The notes under the pieces: generated by a model
What the model was told of the DNA's origin: nothing
Seen by the model: only the letters and a program-made list of their open reading frames with translations
Database searches by the model: none
Translations under genes and position numbers: made by a program
From: Nyssa sinensis
Lineage: Eukaryota > Streptophyta > Magnoliopsida > Cornales > Nyssaceae
Assembly: GCA_008638375.1 (NCBI GenBank)
Contig: CM018035.1
Span: forward strand, 20,277,320 to 20,341,319
DNA length: 64,000 nt
Direction: 5' to 3'
Part shown: positions 1 to 12,763 of the stretch, piece by piece
How positions within the stretch are numbered: the stretch's first letter is position 1
How the letters are laid out: the number at the start of each line of letters is the position of its first letter

Positions 1-1620
1 GAGCCAAACAGCCCGTAAAGTCATATCAATTTTTCCTAAAAAAAATCAGTCAAATAATATTTTAAATTCGACCCTTGAATGTAATCAATCCAGTCTAGTA
101 AATGCAGATCTATTGATCTCCTTCCAACCACAAACACCTACACCAACACCTAATAGAACATTTATTTGCACAATTCTATATTTTCAATATCCACAATCAT
201 ATTTCAAAAATAAAGTAACTACTTGGAGCTCCATACTCCTCATTCATATTCAATACACAATTCTATACAATCCAACATAAAATCAAGTTTATAATTTACA
301 CAAAATCTAAACTTTAAACATGAAATAAACTTTATGGGACTTATGCCCCTACATACAAAATATAGCCCTTAGGCCAAATACACTTCAAAGTTCGTTTTCC
401 CCTCTATGCTCCAAGACTTCATCAAGTCTTATGTGCCAGGAGTCTCATCTGAAAAATGTAATTCCATGTAGGGTAAGCGCGACAGCTTGTATAACATAAT
501 ACTAAACAAAGAATAAAGGTACGTTGTGGCATGTGCAAAGTGAACATTTGTGAGTTATAAACCCTCCAATTCACTAATGCAATATAATGACAATATGCAT
601 CACACACATGCAACTCTATGCCCAACACATGTCTCGCTTAACGGCCCTCTTCCGTAGGCATGCAAGTACCACTCATTTTGGCCACATTTTGAGTTTTTCA
701 CCACATGATCTACACCTTCATAATGCATTACACCAAAGTGCTCAACACACTCTATGTTTCCAAAGATTCACAATATACCAATATGCATTAATTTATTATA
801 AAATTTCTATGGAGCATTTTATCAAACACATGGGGTGTGCCTTAAATCATGCATCATACATTAAGCGAATCATAACTTTCAAACTACAAGACTTTGTTTA
901 CATGAACATAGGTTATAATACAATCAATTATACATATATTCATGTTATATGTTCACAACTTTACCAAATTCTCAAAGAATACACAAGTACACAAAGTACC
1001 AACCCTAGGTTTTCAAAGCAACTATATGCTAGGTGGTTTTCTAACATCAAGTAAGTATGTAAGTCATACAACCAACTTATAAGAACACCAATAAACTTAA
1101 CTCTAGTCTTTACTTAGGAAAATATCATACCTAAAATGGTTTTTCTCAACCCTAGGGAGTTGTGCTCGCTTCGAAGTTGAACCAATCGGTAGGATTGTAG
1201 CTCTTGTGGTGGGCAACAACTTCCTGGAAGAAACATTGAGAGATTCCAATGTTAGAGATGTGTTTTGGAAGGTAGAAAGTTGAAAAACCTAGGTTTTCTT
1301 CATGGCCTCTCCCCAAACTCAAAACTCTGCACTTTCTTCAACCAGAATGTGATATTTTTAGCTCTTAAGTGATCTATTTATACTAAGGGGTCAAGGGGTG
1401 AAAAGACCCATTTGAAGCCCTTAATGAGCCGTAGGACCCCGTTACACTACAACCTGTCCCGAAAAGCCTCAAATCGATATTCTAATTCAACCAAAGTTCT
1501 TAAAATTATTTTAAATGATATTTTCCTGAAAAATTTTTTTTCCTGTTGACAGGAGCGACCGGGCCCACCAGGGCTGGCCTTTTGGGCCCTTTTTCACACT
1601 ATCTCCAATTTTGCTTAAAT
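1..1620 (-). mobile_element. Decayed gypsy LTR fragment, related to the solo LTRs at 5184 and 12935
   Basis: Noncoding. The stretch around 355-545 (a run like 'caagacttcatcaagtc', then a 'ccagg...tctgaaa' block, then 'gtggcatgtgcaa') lines up with 5620-5820 and, in reverse, with 15680-15830. The block at 1110-1160 ('atcatacctaaaatgg', then 'ctcaaccctagg') lines up with 6680-6710 and with the reverse of 14640-14680. It therefore looks like a diverged copy of the same LTR in minus orientation. I could not find the left end, which may lie outside the window, or a clean right end; 1620 is approximate. The short ORFs here (422-628, 587-1054) lie inside the repeat and show no known domain. Confidence 0.6.
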
Positions 1621-1810
1621 TCTCACAAGAGGTGTATTTTAACATTATAAGCATATTTTCCTTCTATGGCATACTCAAATTATTCTTCCAAACATAACTT
1701 ATGTCTAAATGATGCATGTACAATGCCCTACCAACAAATAATGCATGAATAATGTCCTACCAACAAAACGAAAAATTTACTCTGATTTTTCAAATCTTTA
1801 CATTTACAAT

Positions 1811-2040
1811 GTAAGGTGCAACTTCTATAACACTTCATTACAGTAATGGTTATGATGTTATCCTAAATTTGGTGCAACTCTCGTAATGTTAGGGAGCAAC
1901 TAACCAAAATGTAAAGTGCAACTTCCATATCACTGTATTGTGTTGATTATTATAATGTTGTCATCATGAATTTGGCGCAATACGCTTAACATTGGGGACC
2001 GACCAACCAAAACGTAAAGTACAACCTCTACAACATAAGA
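1811..2040. repeat. ~100-bp tandem repeat, about 2.3 units
   Basis: Unit 1 (1811-1910) and unit 2 (1911-2013) both start 'gtaa(a/g)gtgcaactt' and both end with a 'ggtgcaact/ggcgcaat...accaaaa' block. A third partial unit starts at 2014. A shorter pair of ~30-bp repeats ('aatgcatgaataatgtcctacc'-like) precedes it at 1713-1770. No coding potential is seen between 1621 and 2125. Confidence 0.6.
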
Positions 2041-2125
2041 TGAAAGTACCATAACGATGTGTACAATTCTATAAAAAAACATTAAACTTCACTAGAAGAT
2101 ACATATTCACAAGTCATAAAAATAA

Positions 2126-2582
2126 GGGTAAAGTACACTGACCTCCCCTGAGGTTTCTAAAATTATACTAACTTTTCATGCTTCACTTGATAATATACAG
2201 ATACCTCTCTCCAGTCAATTTTTTCTTCCAAATGACAAAACTACCCCTTTCATATTTTTGATTATTTTTTTCTATTTTTCAAATAAATTTTGATAAAAAT
2301 ATTAAATTTATTTTTATATAAAATAAAAACAAGTTATTTACCTTAAATTTGTTTTTAAATAAAAAATAAAAAAATCTTTAAAAAAAGTTAGAAAAATTTT
2401 GTCAAAATGCAAAAATAAATAAATAAAAGTGACAGTTTTGTCCTTTTGAAAATAAAAAATTACAGGAGGAAGGTATTTGAATATTGTCAGGTAAAGTAGG
2501 GGAGGTCAGTGTAATTTTAAAAACCTTAGAGAAGGTCAGTGTAATTATCATAAATCTTAGGAGAGGTTAGTGTAATTTACCC
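2126..2582. mobile_element. Fold-back MULE-type MITE, copy A
   Basis: The element starts GGGTAAAGTACACTG and ends with the inverse (CAGTGTAATTTACCC read outward). Its two halves are imperfect inverted repeats of roughly 200 bp: the left 'acagatacc...cagtcaatttttt' block returns inverted near 2445-2490. It is flanked by 9-bp near-identical direct repeats, TAAAAATAA at 2117-2125 and TAATAATAA at 2583-2591 (8/9), which is the Mutator-type TSD size. The low complexity of these repeats limits their weight. The termini match those of the large MULE at 9261-17600. Confidence 0.72.
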
Positions 2583-2770
2583 TAATAATAAACACAAACT
2601 AATAAAAATTGTCATATATATTAGATTATTTATTGATATGAAAAATACATTAAAAACTTTTGAACATATCAAAAAAAAAATTTGAACAATATTAAAAGGA
2701 AAAATCTGATTTTTTAAATTGACTCTTCTATGTCTTTGTCTCTCTATATTACAGCGCTGTAATTTTTTTT

Positions 2771-3418
2771 GGATAAATTACACTGACCTCACCTGAGATT
2801 TTTAACTATTACACTGACTTCTCCTGATATTTTTGAAATTATACTGATCTCTCTTGCTTTACCTGACAATATACATATACCCCACTCCAATCAATTTTAG
2901 GTAAATTACACTAACCTCCTCTAAGGTTTTTAACAATTACATTGAATTTCCCTGAGATTTTTGAAATTATTTGACCTCCCTTGTTTTACCTAACAATATA
3001 CAGATACCCCCTCCAATCAATTTTTTTTCTTCAAAATGACTACAATACCCCTTTCATGTTTTTTTTTTTTTTCAATTTTTTAAATTTTGACCAAAATTTT
3101 TTATTTTCTAAATAAATTTTGATAAAAACCTTAAACTTATTTTTATATAAAATAAAAATAAGTAATTTACCGTAAATTTATTTTTAAATAAAATAATAAA
3201 AAAATCTTTAAAAGAAGTTAGAAAAAAAAGGTCAAAATTAAAAAAATACAAAAAAAAATAAATAAAAGGGGTAGTTTTCATTTTGAAGCAAAAAATTGAC
3301 TGAAGGGAGGCATCTATATATTTTCAGATAAAGTAGGGGAGGTCAGTGTAATTTTAGAAATCTCAAGGAAGGTCAGTGTAATTTTTAGCAACCTTAGGAG
3401 AGGTCAGTATAATTTATC
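2771..3418. mobile_element. MULE-type MITE, copy B, with a duplicated left end
   Basis: Same family as copy A. A left terminus GGATAAATTACACTGACC begins at 2771, and about 128 bp later (2899) a second left terminus AGGTAAATTACACTAACC begins and runs into a full body ending at 3418 with '...cagtataatttatc'. The left arm is therefore present twice in tandem. This could be a nested insertion of one copy into another, or a local duplication. No TSD is clear. Confidence 0.62.
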
Positions 3419-5183
3419 ATTTTTTAATGATGTGACATTGTATTTTTATCCCAATGGGATGAGATAATTCTAATACCACAACCCCTTAATAGAAGTTATA
3501 TCCTACCCGAAGGATATAAATAATTCACGAAATATAAATATTCAATTCAATTAAAGGCATCAAACATGAGATAGGATAACATTTATCCTATGCAATCCTT
3601 TTATCATGCCATCCAAACATGGAGAAATAGTAAATCATGGAGACATAGATTTTTGAAGTTAAAATTTTCAAGTGTATCTATGTCCCAAATTTGACGGTAG
3701 TCAACACCAGTCCTGAATAAAATACTAGAACTCCATTCTAGGTTCCTAACATCATACTGATAATTTATTAATTAATTTCATAATTAATCTAAGTGTATTT
3801 TCATTTAATTAATTAATCTAATTCTAAGGTTTTATTCTGCCTACTAGTATATTTATACCTGTGTGATGGTCAGTTAATACCAGGAAATCACGTGGAAATA
3901 TGCCACTGTACGGTTGGTTAATTTTTATATATATTAATTAAATTTGCATAAATTATAATGGCATTCCTTTAAATTTCTAATAATTACACTAACTATTCCT
4001 AAAATTTTTAAAATTACACTAATCTCTCTTAATTACAATGACAATTAATATTATTTTTAAAAATCTTTTATAATATTAATCTTAAAATATATGAAATAGT
4101 TTTTTGTGAGGTATTGGAAGAAACTATAAATAGAAGTGCATCTGATGTTTGTTTTACTCGCCTTCTACCTATATAATTTCTTTGGTATGTGGTTTATGGA
4201 AACGTAAAAAAGTGTAATTTTACTTAAAATAATTTATCGGACCACAATGGTAGACCCAGTTGCGAAATCCTACTCATCTACATTGTCTTATCTTACATCT
4301 CTCCTCTCCTTGCTCTCTTCATTTCTGCTCAAGCTTTACCAAATGTATGATGTGTTTAGTACTCAATAATATATATATATATATATATAGTTGTATTGGT
4401 AGGTTTATAGTAGCAATGTAAGAAAGTAGTCTATCTTTATCCATACATGAAATCACGTAGAAATACAAAATTTTGGCATGAGTCACGTACATTGAACTGA
4501 TCTACGAACCCAACAAATAACATCCTGCCCATATAGCATGATATTACTTGTTTGTCTCCTAAAAGCAAATCAAAATAGCAACATAAATATCTAGGAATAC
4601 TAACTTCTTAATTTTTGTCTCAAATTTTATATTTTTGAATGTAAATGTGAACCAATGTTTGGACGACCGAATAAGAAGGTAAGATTGGATAGAATATACT
4701 TAGATTAGATAACATATAAAATCTTGTATAATATTTATATTGGAATCCAGTGTTTGGAACTGACCCAGTATTTCCAATCCAATGTTTAAATGACAATAAT
4801 ATCCTTTTTCAAAAATAAGCAACCTCTGAATTATAGTCATGCAATGCGCATTCCCTATCACAAAACTCAAACCTGAATACTTCCAAAACTAGAGTTACGC
4901 CAAGCAATGCGAGGGGGCTGGTTTGGTCGCAAAGGTCATGGGGGATCTGTGAAGCGCATCGAGCACCAGATGAATGGCTTTGTGAAAGAACTTGTCAGTG
5001 GAGCACCAAATGCCTTGTTTCTCTCTCTTATGATTAAGCTTTTTGTCATTACAAAATTTTCAATTATCAGTGAATGGAGATTTCATTCTTCTTTTCAAAT
5101 GAATTCTCTCACCTATTAGAAAAGGTGCGGAGAATTTGGGGATTTTTTTTTTATTTTTCAGTCTCTTCCCCTTAGAGTTTTTT
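3419..5183. other. AT-rich intergenic stretch
   Basis: No convincing gene. 3940-4045 resembles a worn left arm of the MULE-MITE family ('taattacactaac...aattacactaatctctc'). A (TA)n run lies at about 4368-4389. A 70-codon ORF at 4907-5119 (plus) is less AT-rich than its surroundings, but I recognise no domain in it. It might be a captured exon fragment, but nothing else supports that. Confidence 0.5.
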
Positions 5184-8100
5184 TGTTACGCCCCGAATTC
5201 CCGACCGAACCCGAGGACGTGGCTGAAGCAAAACAAAAGAAGAAAAGAAATAAATAGAAAGAAAAGAAATAAATAAATATTTAACGAATTTTAACTAAGT
5301 TTACTAATTTAGATACAAGCCTATTCCACTAACAGAACTATAAATTCATCAATCTCTGTCAATACATATACATTCTCGGTTTATAAAAATTTCGGCAGAA
5401 CCTCCTTTGTTTTTCGAGCCTTTTTCCCCTGATAAACACAATACATCATATATATATACAAACAGTCACAATCCATCCTCACTCGATGGCCACAACTTTA
5501 TCAAAGTTAAATATACATTGTCTAATTATCCAATCCATCACATCTACTCCTACACTTAAACTAAAAGAGCATTTATTACAATATACAATACCATTTCCAT
5601 TCTTTTTAGAAACACATCAATCTTTTATAATATCCAAATACGCCCCAAGGGCCCAAATATTCTTCCAAATTTATTTCCTCTCCTTTCTCCAAGACATCAT
5701 CAAGTCCCGCGTACCAGGATGCTTTATCTGAAACCTGTGCCCACGAATGGGTCAGCGCCAACATGCTGGTATGGTACAATACTAATGCAAGGAACAAAAT
5801 TAAGTCGTGGCATGTGCAAGTGTACAGGTATGTCTACATGCCTCCCTAATCATGCATACAATACAATGGCAATGTACAAACTACATCTCTATAAAAACCC
5901 TATATCACGTTCACAAATTCATCAACACAATGCACAGGCAATATGCGTGACACACCCATGCATCTCAATGTCACACCCATGTCTACTCCATGCCATGTCA
6001 ATTCTATGCCATGTCCATGTCTCATTTTACGGACCTTCCCCGAAGGACATGAATAACCAAGTATGCCTCATTTTACGGACCTTCCCCGAAGGACATGAGT
6101 AACCAAATATGTCTCATTTTACGGACCTTCCCCGAAGGACATGAGTAACCAAGTATGTCTCATTTTACGGACCTTCCCCGAAGGACATGAGTAACCAAGT
6201 ATGTCTCATTTTACGGACCTTCCTCGAAGGACATGAGTAACCAAGTATGCACAACACCAAATGCCCCACTCACACTATGCCAATATGCCATGCTTTCACC
6301 ATGCAATAATACAGTCCAAGTGAAACGTCACTTTCATAAGCATATGCAACACGCTTTACATAATGTATTACATTTAAGATTAAATCACAAGACTTCATCC
6401 ACAATCTACGTGTCATGCTCGATCAATCTCAACATTTATGCAAATCCACATATCACAATATCAACAATCCTTCTCAAACATAAATCACATGGGACGACAA
6501 CTCAATAAGTAAATCACAACTCCCAAATAATCATAAAGAACATGGAAACATATAAACAACCCACTCAAAGGAGCAATCATTCCTATTTGATCTTCTATCA
6601 GCAGACAAGCACAAAAAGCATTCAAGCAATATGCACATCAATCCTAATTTAATTCTATTCCTTACTTAGTAAAGTACCATACCTGACTAGGGCGTGTCTC
6701 AACCCTAGGATGCTGTGTCCACTATGCAGTCAAGTCAACAAAGATGTTCCCAAGCTCTTGTTGAATCAACCTCTTTGATTCTCTCTATTGCAGTGGCCCC
6801 TCAATAGAACTCAAACCAAACCAATCCCATCCATTAGATATTGAAGAACTTTCCCTTCCTCTCATCAGATTTCTGTGCAAAGTCTTCCCAATCAGTCGCT
6901 TCAATTTCTACAAGCAAGGTTAAGACCTGTAGCCCCCAACAATTTCACCACTGTAAGGTTGAAGCTACAACTAATATTGCATTACTTCCCTCAGTCAATG
7001 GGCCCTTCAAGCTGCAAGTCACTTAGAAACCGCAGGTGACTCCTATGAAAACCCCACGTCAAAACTCTCAATTTATCCCATGTTTCCTCACTAACAAAAT
7101 AGACAGCAACCCGCTAATTACCGCAACATTTCATCCACTGCACAATCTCATCTCCAAATCGAGCTACTTCGGGTTTGCATCAGAATGCACATTGGTTCTG
7201 CCATGGACTCTAGCACAGAACTTTGACAAATGCCATCAAATTGCCAGAATTTATCCTTAACTCCACTTAATTAAATCCATTGGCTTCCCCCTAATAAATC
7301 AGCCTAGACCTCCTGCTTATTCATCATAAGTTCTGATCCTACGAATTGTTCCACAAAACTTGTCACAAGCAGGCCACCACAATTTATAAACAATTACCAA
7401 TGCAATAATGCCAATAACATAACAGTTTAATGCCAAACAGCCTTTAAGTTCAACAACAAAAACCCTTACCCAAAAATCAGAGCAGCCAACCCAACAAAAT
7501 ATGTTTACATTAAGCCCAAAATCTGTTTTCATTGATCTAATTACTGTCAAGGGGTTACACATCCACTCTCCACACAAAAATCTCACTGTCAATTCTTTCT
7601 CTACCCCACTGCTCCTGTCAATCTACTTCAAACCCAAACAGCCATCAGCCATCCATTTTCCAGGTGCGCAGGTTCCCCCTCTGCACCGCGACACAATACA
7701 ACCAAACCTATATATATATATATATATATTTGTATCTCTGCAAGTTTCCCATTGTACCGCTTCACAAACACACGCATATACAAATATATATATATATATA
7801 TATATCTTTATATAGATCAGCTGCATCACCCCCTATCGTAACTCCAGTAATAATCCCCTGTTCGTAATTGGAGCGGCGAAACAAAGGAATCCCACAGCCG
7901 CAACATCGACACCAACACACCGCTACAATTTCCTTTTCCTTTCAATTCAAACCACAAACAAGCCAAATCCAACCATTAGCTTCCCTATCGCAATTCTAGT
8001 AACAGCCGCACACACACAAACCGCAACACAAATCCCGACATATATCCACGCACAAGCTTCACAACACAGCAAATATATATATATATATATGTACCTCTGC

Positions 8101-8876
8101 ACTGCTACTGGATTCGAACAACCCAACGGACTGATTTAGCCGCAAAGATCTCGGCTTCGAAGCCCAACCATACTGCCGTTACTCTTCCATCTTCCTCCCC
8201 AACTGCCATACATATATATATATATGTGCATCGATCTCCTCCACCATCATCATCATCAATTTCTCATCTCACCGACCATCGCAAAACCCCTCTAATCTCG
8301 ATCCGAACTCTTTCCTTCTTGGCCGATTTCTCTAGTTCCCACGATACTGTTCGTCGTCCACCATAGCCACTGACAAAACCGAGATATCACAGCCCCAATT
8401 GCCCCCAAGAAAGCCAAACCCATCGCCACTCCGTCGCCCCGTCCGTTTCTCTCTCGCGACCACCGCCGCCTCACCCCCTTTCCTTTCTCTCTTTTTTTCC
8501 TTTCTCTCTTTTCTTCTTTCTCTCTTCTCTTTTCTGTTTTCACGAGACCTGCACCGCATCCCTCTTCTTTTCTTCCCATTTCTTTTTCTTACCCCGTTCT
8601 GCTTCTCTCCCTCATGTCATATATTATATCTAATATATAACACACACATACACCACACGACCAAAGCTGCCGACACTACTCCTTTATCTTTCTTTTTTTT
8701 TTAACTTACCATATTAAATATTTTATAAATATTTTTATGCCACAAAATATTATAAAATGCTAGTAAATTTGATATAAAGTCGGGGCTCAATTTAATTATT
8801 TATTTACCAATATTGGATATCGTTCGGGTCCCATTTTATATTCCCTATATTTTATTTTATTTTTCAAATCTCTACA
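5184..8876 (-). mobile_element. Solo LTR, Ty3/gypsy Tekay-like family, minus orientation
   Basis: The unit begins TGTTACGCCCCGAATTCC and ends TCTCTACA on the plus strand, so it has TG...CA ends in either direction, and it is flanked by TTTTT on both sides (5179-5183, 8877-8881). That TSD is weak because it is homopolymeric. The reverse complement aligns along its length with 12935-16252, which has a far better TSD, so the boundaries are supported by comparison. The length of 3.7 kb fits the long LTRs of Tekay/Del chromoviruses. No internal region or second LTR is present, so it is read as a solo LTR left by LTR-LTR recombination. The part at 7000-8700 is pyrimidine-rich and carries (TA)n runs near 7710, 7784, 8072 and 8211. 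Confidence 0.8.
6017..6246. repeat. Five exact-length 46-bp tandem units inside the solo LTR
   Basis: Five consecutive 46-bp units (5 x 46 = 230) each read 'atgtctcattttacggacc...ccgaaggacatgagtaaccaa', with only one or two differences per unit. The matching place in the sister LTR (about 15165-15290) has three poorly conserved ~45-bp units, and the fragment at 1-1620 has one (near 628-675). The array has therefore expanded or been homogenised recently in this copy. Confidence 0.9.
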
Positions 8877-9251
8877 TTTTTACCATCAAACCAAGATTGG
8901 TTTTGATTTTCATGTCTTTAATTGCATCTAATATTTTAAATATTTATGACCAATTGAATTAGATGAATCTACAGATGGTGGTATAGTTGTTCACATGCAC
9001 CCGCACGCACAGAGGTACATGATTAACTCACACCCTTTATGTATTTTCTCAATTTTTTTGGAAGTGTGAAAATTTATAATTTTACATTTTTAAAAAACTG
9101 TAATTTTTTATAGTTTCACATCTAATGAATTTTTAATCAACATACTTCAATTTTCTTTGACAAATTTATACTATCTTGAAAGCATTTTTTTTTATAGTTC
9201 AACATATGGCTCAAAATCTCAATAAAACTAATAACATTTAAGATTTTTTTT
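8877..9251. other. Short AT-rich spacer between solo LTR and MULE
   Basis: No ORF, repeat boundary or regulatory site that I can support. It ends in a T-rich run that abuts the MULE target-site duplication. Confidence 0.6.
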
Positions 9252-9260
9252 TTCAATTTA
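9252..9260. repeat. Left 9-bp target-site duplication of the MULE
   Basis: TTCAATTTA, identical to 17601-17609 directly after the right end of the element. A 9-bp TSD is the classic Mutator-superfamily signature. Confidence 0.93.
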
Positions 9261-9491
9261 AGGTAAATTACACTTTCCACCCTCGAAGTTACCCCAAATT
9301 TCACTTTAGTCTTTATATTTTTAATTTTCTTAATTGAAACCTCATATTTGTAGACCCATTCCAATTTGGTCCCTCCTGTCACAATTTACCGTCTAAAATG
9401 AACAAAAACCTGTCACAAGCATTGCACATGCCAGAGCTAAGGATATTGTTGTAAATTCATTATCCTTTCCCTTCCTAAATCAGGAGCCAAG
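9261..9491 (+). repeat. Left terminal inverted repeat of the MULE
   Basis: About 230 bp, pairing with 17383-17600 in inverse orientation. Conserved blocks include 'aaatttcactttagtc' and 'tgtagacccattccaatttg'. The arms have diverged by substitutions and small indels, the clearest near 9380-9410, so the insertion is not recent. Confidence 0.9.
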
Positions 9492-9892
9492 GGCAAAAAT
9501 CATTGATTAGGGCTTATGCAGAACCTTCGGATTTGTTTCTCATAAAGGGATAAACCTCAATTAATCAATCTCGTTTAGAAGTGATGCATAATGCTATGAG
9601 TTTGAAGCAAAATATGAATTGTTCAATGCCATATTACGATATGTCTTCTATTCATACTGATTTGGTTTGTTTTTGGATTTGGGGTTTTTTTATGGGTAGG
9701 GTGATCTTACTTTTTCTTACAATATGTTTAGCAAATAAATTTTTTTGAGATTTGGGGTTTTGTTTATGGTTGTAATGCTTTGCTTTAATCGAAATCCCCT
9801 TTCAAGGACCCACAAACACATAATTTTTGGATTTTTTTTAATACCTTTTTTAGTTCTGACATTTGATGTCTCTTAGATAGAGACATTCTTGT

Positions 9893-12763
9893 TTGTATTG
9901 TTATAGACCATACAAAGTGTATTTAGGTGGTAAAGTAAACTACTTTGATGAATGTGATGTGGACAAGATGTCAATGTTGGAGATAGATGATATGGTGGAA
10001 CAACATGGATACCAAGGATTTGTGAATTATTATTACATGGTACCAGGAAATGACCTAGACAATGGTTAGAAAGAAATGCAGTGTGATAATGATGTTTTGA
10101 AAATGGTGACTTATATTCCACTAAGTAGAGTCATTGAAGTATACTTAGAACATGTTAGTGCAGTGGACTTTCTACACAATCAAATAGGATCAAGTAATGC
10201 AGGATCTTCTCATGTAGTGATTGAAGAGATAGATATTAGAGATGTTGATTATAGTGCAGATAGAGAAACACAAGGTGCTATTGTTAAAGCAACCAAAGGA
10301 ATAAGTTTAGAGGACAATGAATTAGAAACTGTTGACTTTGAATTCATTGATAGTGGCTATAGCATCAACGATGATGATGATGAACTATTTGAAAAGAATG
10401 TTGATGAAGGAATGGAGTGGGGAGGTATGAGCAGAAGTAAAGGTAAATGAGTGAATGCAGAAGCAGTAGATGATGTTACTAAGGGTGTGAATACAAAGGT
10501 TGTTGAGTGGTCAGATGATTTATCATTAGATGAGCTAAATAGCATTGATGGCTCATTTGATGAAGATAAGATAAAACACAAATTTCCTGAGTTTAGGTCA
10601 AAAACTGATATGGGCAATGTTGAATTCAAATTGGGCATGTTATTCAAGTTAAAAAAAAAAAATTAAAGAGGCAGTTAGAGAGTATGCAATGAAAAAAGGA
10701 AAGGATATAAGGTTTGTGAAAAATGAAACAACAAGAGTGAGGGCTGTGTGTAATGAGGGGTCCAGTTGGATGATCTTTGCTTCCAAAATGCAGCAGGAGA
10801 ACACTTTACAGATCAAAACCTATAACCTTGACCACACATATAGGAAAACCTTCCAAAATAGAAATGTGAATTCTAGGTGGTTGTCTAAGAAGTATGTCGA
10901 TAAGATTAGGTCCAATCCAACAATGCCCTTAGAGTCTTTTAGGGATACAATAAGGGATGATTATGTGATTGGGATTTCTAGAAGTCAAACCTATAGAGCA
11001 AAAAAAAAGGCCATTCAAATTATTGAGGGTACTCATGCTGAGCAGCATGCAAAATTGTGGGATTATTGTGAAGAAGTTAGAAGGACTAATCCTGATACGA
11101 CAATGAAGGTGAAATTGGTTGATGACTTAGACTGTGGACGACCAAGGTTTGAGAGAATATATGTTTGTTTGGGTGCGTGTAATAAGGGCTTTCTAGCAAG
11201 TTGTAGGCCTATTATTAGGGTGGATTGATGTCACCTAAAGTGTCCTTATGGTGGACAACTGTTTTCAGTTATGGGTATTGATGGAAACAATGCAATGTTT
11301 CCTTTGGCTTATGTTGTAGTTAAAGGTGAAACTAAGAGTTCATGGCTCTGGTTTCTTGAATTGTTGCAAGAAGACCTTGGGATTGAAAATCAAAATGCAT
11401 GAACCTTTATTTCAGACAAGCAGAGGGTATTTATTTCAATCACTGGTTCCAATTACATTTTAGTTTGATTTAATATTTTAATCACTCTGGTTTCTTACAA
11501 TTATAGTGTATTCTATTTAATAGGGATTAGTTCCAGCTTTTGAAACTTTTTTACCCAATTCTGAGATTAGATTTTATGTAAGGCACATGTATACAAACTT
11601 TAGATAAAGTCATAAAGGAAAGGCCTTGAAAGATACATTATGGGTTGCAACTAGAGCTACAACAATGAATGAATTTCAATTCCACTTGGAAGAGATAAAA
11701 AAGATAGATAAGGGGGCTTTTAGGTGGTTGGTTGTGAAGCCACTTGTTAATTGGTCTATGTCACACTTTAGCACATTCCCTAAATGTGATATTCTGTTGA
11801 ATAATTTATGTGAATTCTTTCAATGGCTATATAATGGAGGCTACGGACAAACATATAATCACAATGCCTGAAAGGATTAGATGTTTACTAATGAAAAGGA
11901 TACAAGTTAGAAGGGATGCTATGAGGAAGCATTCTAGTCTAATTTTCCCCAAGATATAAAAGAAATTAGTGTTGAATAAGGAGTTGTCTAGGAATTGCAT
12001 TCCATTATGGTTAGGAGGACCAAAATTTCAAATTTTATGTTCAGGTGGAGATCAATGTGTGGTGGACCTAAAGGAGCATAGTTGCACTTGTAGAAGGTGG
12101 GATTTGAGTGTTATTCTATGTGCTCATGGTGTGTCAGCAATATTTTGTAAGGGGGACCAACAAGAGAACTATGTTAATGCCTACTATAGGAAGGAAAGCT
12201 ACTTGAAATCTTATGACTACATCATTAACCCCATCAATGGAAAAAACATGTGGCCTACAACAAATCACCTTACAGTTCTTTCCCCTGTGTTTCACAAACA
12301 ACTTGGCAGACCTAAGAAGACAAGAAAAAAGGAAGCTGATGAATCACAAAATCCAAATAAGTTGAGGAAGTACTCAAGTACACTAAAGTGTGGTAGTTGT
12401 GGAAAGTTTGGTCACAATAAAAAGAAGTTGTAAGAAAGGGGATGCTTAGAAGCAGCCAAGGCAACCAAGGAAAGGGGATACTCAGCAACAACAACAACAA
12501 ACAAGGAAAATGAGTGCTCAGCAGCAGCAGCAGTAGCAACAGCCAAGGCAAGGGAATGCTTAACAGCAGCCAACCTATATGCAGCTAAGGAGTCATCAGG
12601 TACTCTTCCCTCTCTGATATTTACTCTCAGTTGTATATTTTATTCTAACCCATGATTGATTATTATTTTTAAATAAAATTACAGGTTTAAGATAATACAC
12701 AACAAAGTGGTGTAACAGTGCAAAGTGGACCAAAGATGAGGAGGAATAGAAAAAAAGTGTGAA
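9893..12763 (+). pseudogene. MULE transposase (MURA/MuDR family), inactivated
   Basis: On the family model, a MULE transposase cuts at the element's TIRs in the nucleus. The layout matches plant MURA proteins: an N-terminal PB1-like segment (9893-10160, '...YFDECDVDKMSMLEIDDM'), an acidic middle, a MuDR N-terminal region (10670-10900, 'KEAVREYAMKKGKDIRF'), and the catalytic DDE core (from about 11190). In the core, 'IIRVD' with 'CHLKCPYGGQLFSVMGIDG' and 'FISDKQ' carry the acidic residues. A SWIM zinc finger follows (12083-12130, CTC...CAH), then a C-terminal zinc knuckle (CGSCGKFGHNK, 12395-12420) and a Q-rich tail. One intron at 11427-11523 splits 'FISDKQR' from 'GLVPAF' with GT...AG ends; a second small intron lies near 12600-12685. 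Breaks: TAG at 10067, TGA at 10448, a frameshift at the A-run near 10655, TGA at 11226 next to the catalytic Asp, TGA at 11400 where Trp is usual, and more after 11860. It cannot make a functional transposase. Confidence 0.9.

Noticed and set aside
587..1054. 155-codon ORF on the plus strand
   Set aside because: It lies in a repeat related to two solo LTRs and shows no domain or codon bias.
4907..5119. 70-codon ORF with a gene-like 5' half
   Set aside because: Too short, with no recognisable domain or splice context; kept only as a remark in the intergenic entry.
6017..6246. Evenly spaced 46-bp repeats, CRISPR-like at first sight
   Set aside because: The units are head-to-tail without variable spacers and lie within a plant LTR.
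5719..6508. Plus-strand ORFs of 127 and 91 codons
   Set aside because: They run through the LTR and its 46-bp array; low-complexity His/Cys/Met composition follows from the repeat.
8292..8704. Arg/Glu/Lys-rich ORFs on the minus strand and their plus-strand mirror
   Set aside because: They arise from the pyrimidine-rich 'tctctct' tract of the solo LTR.
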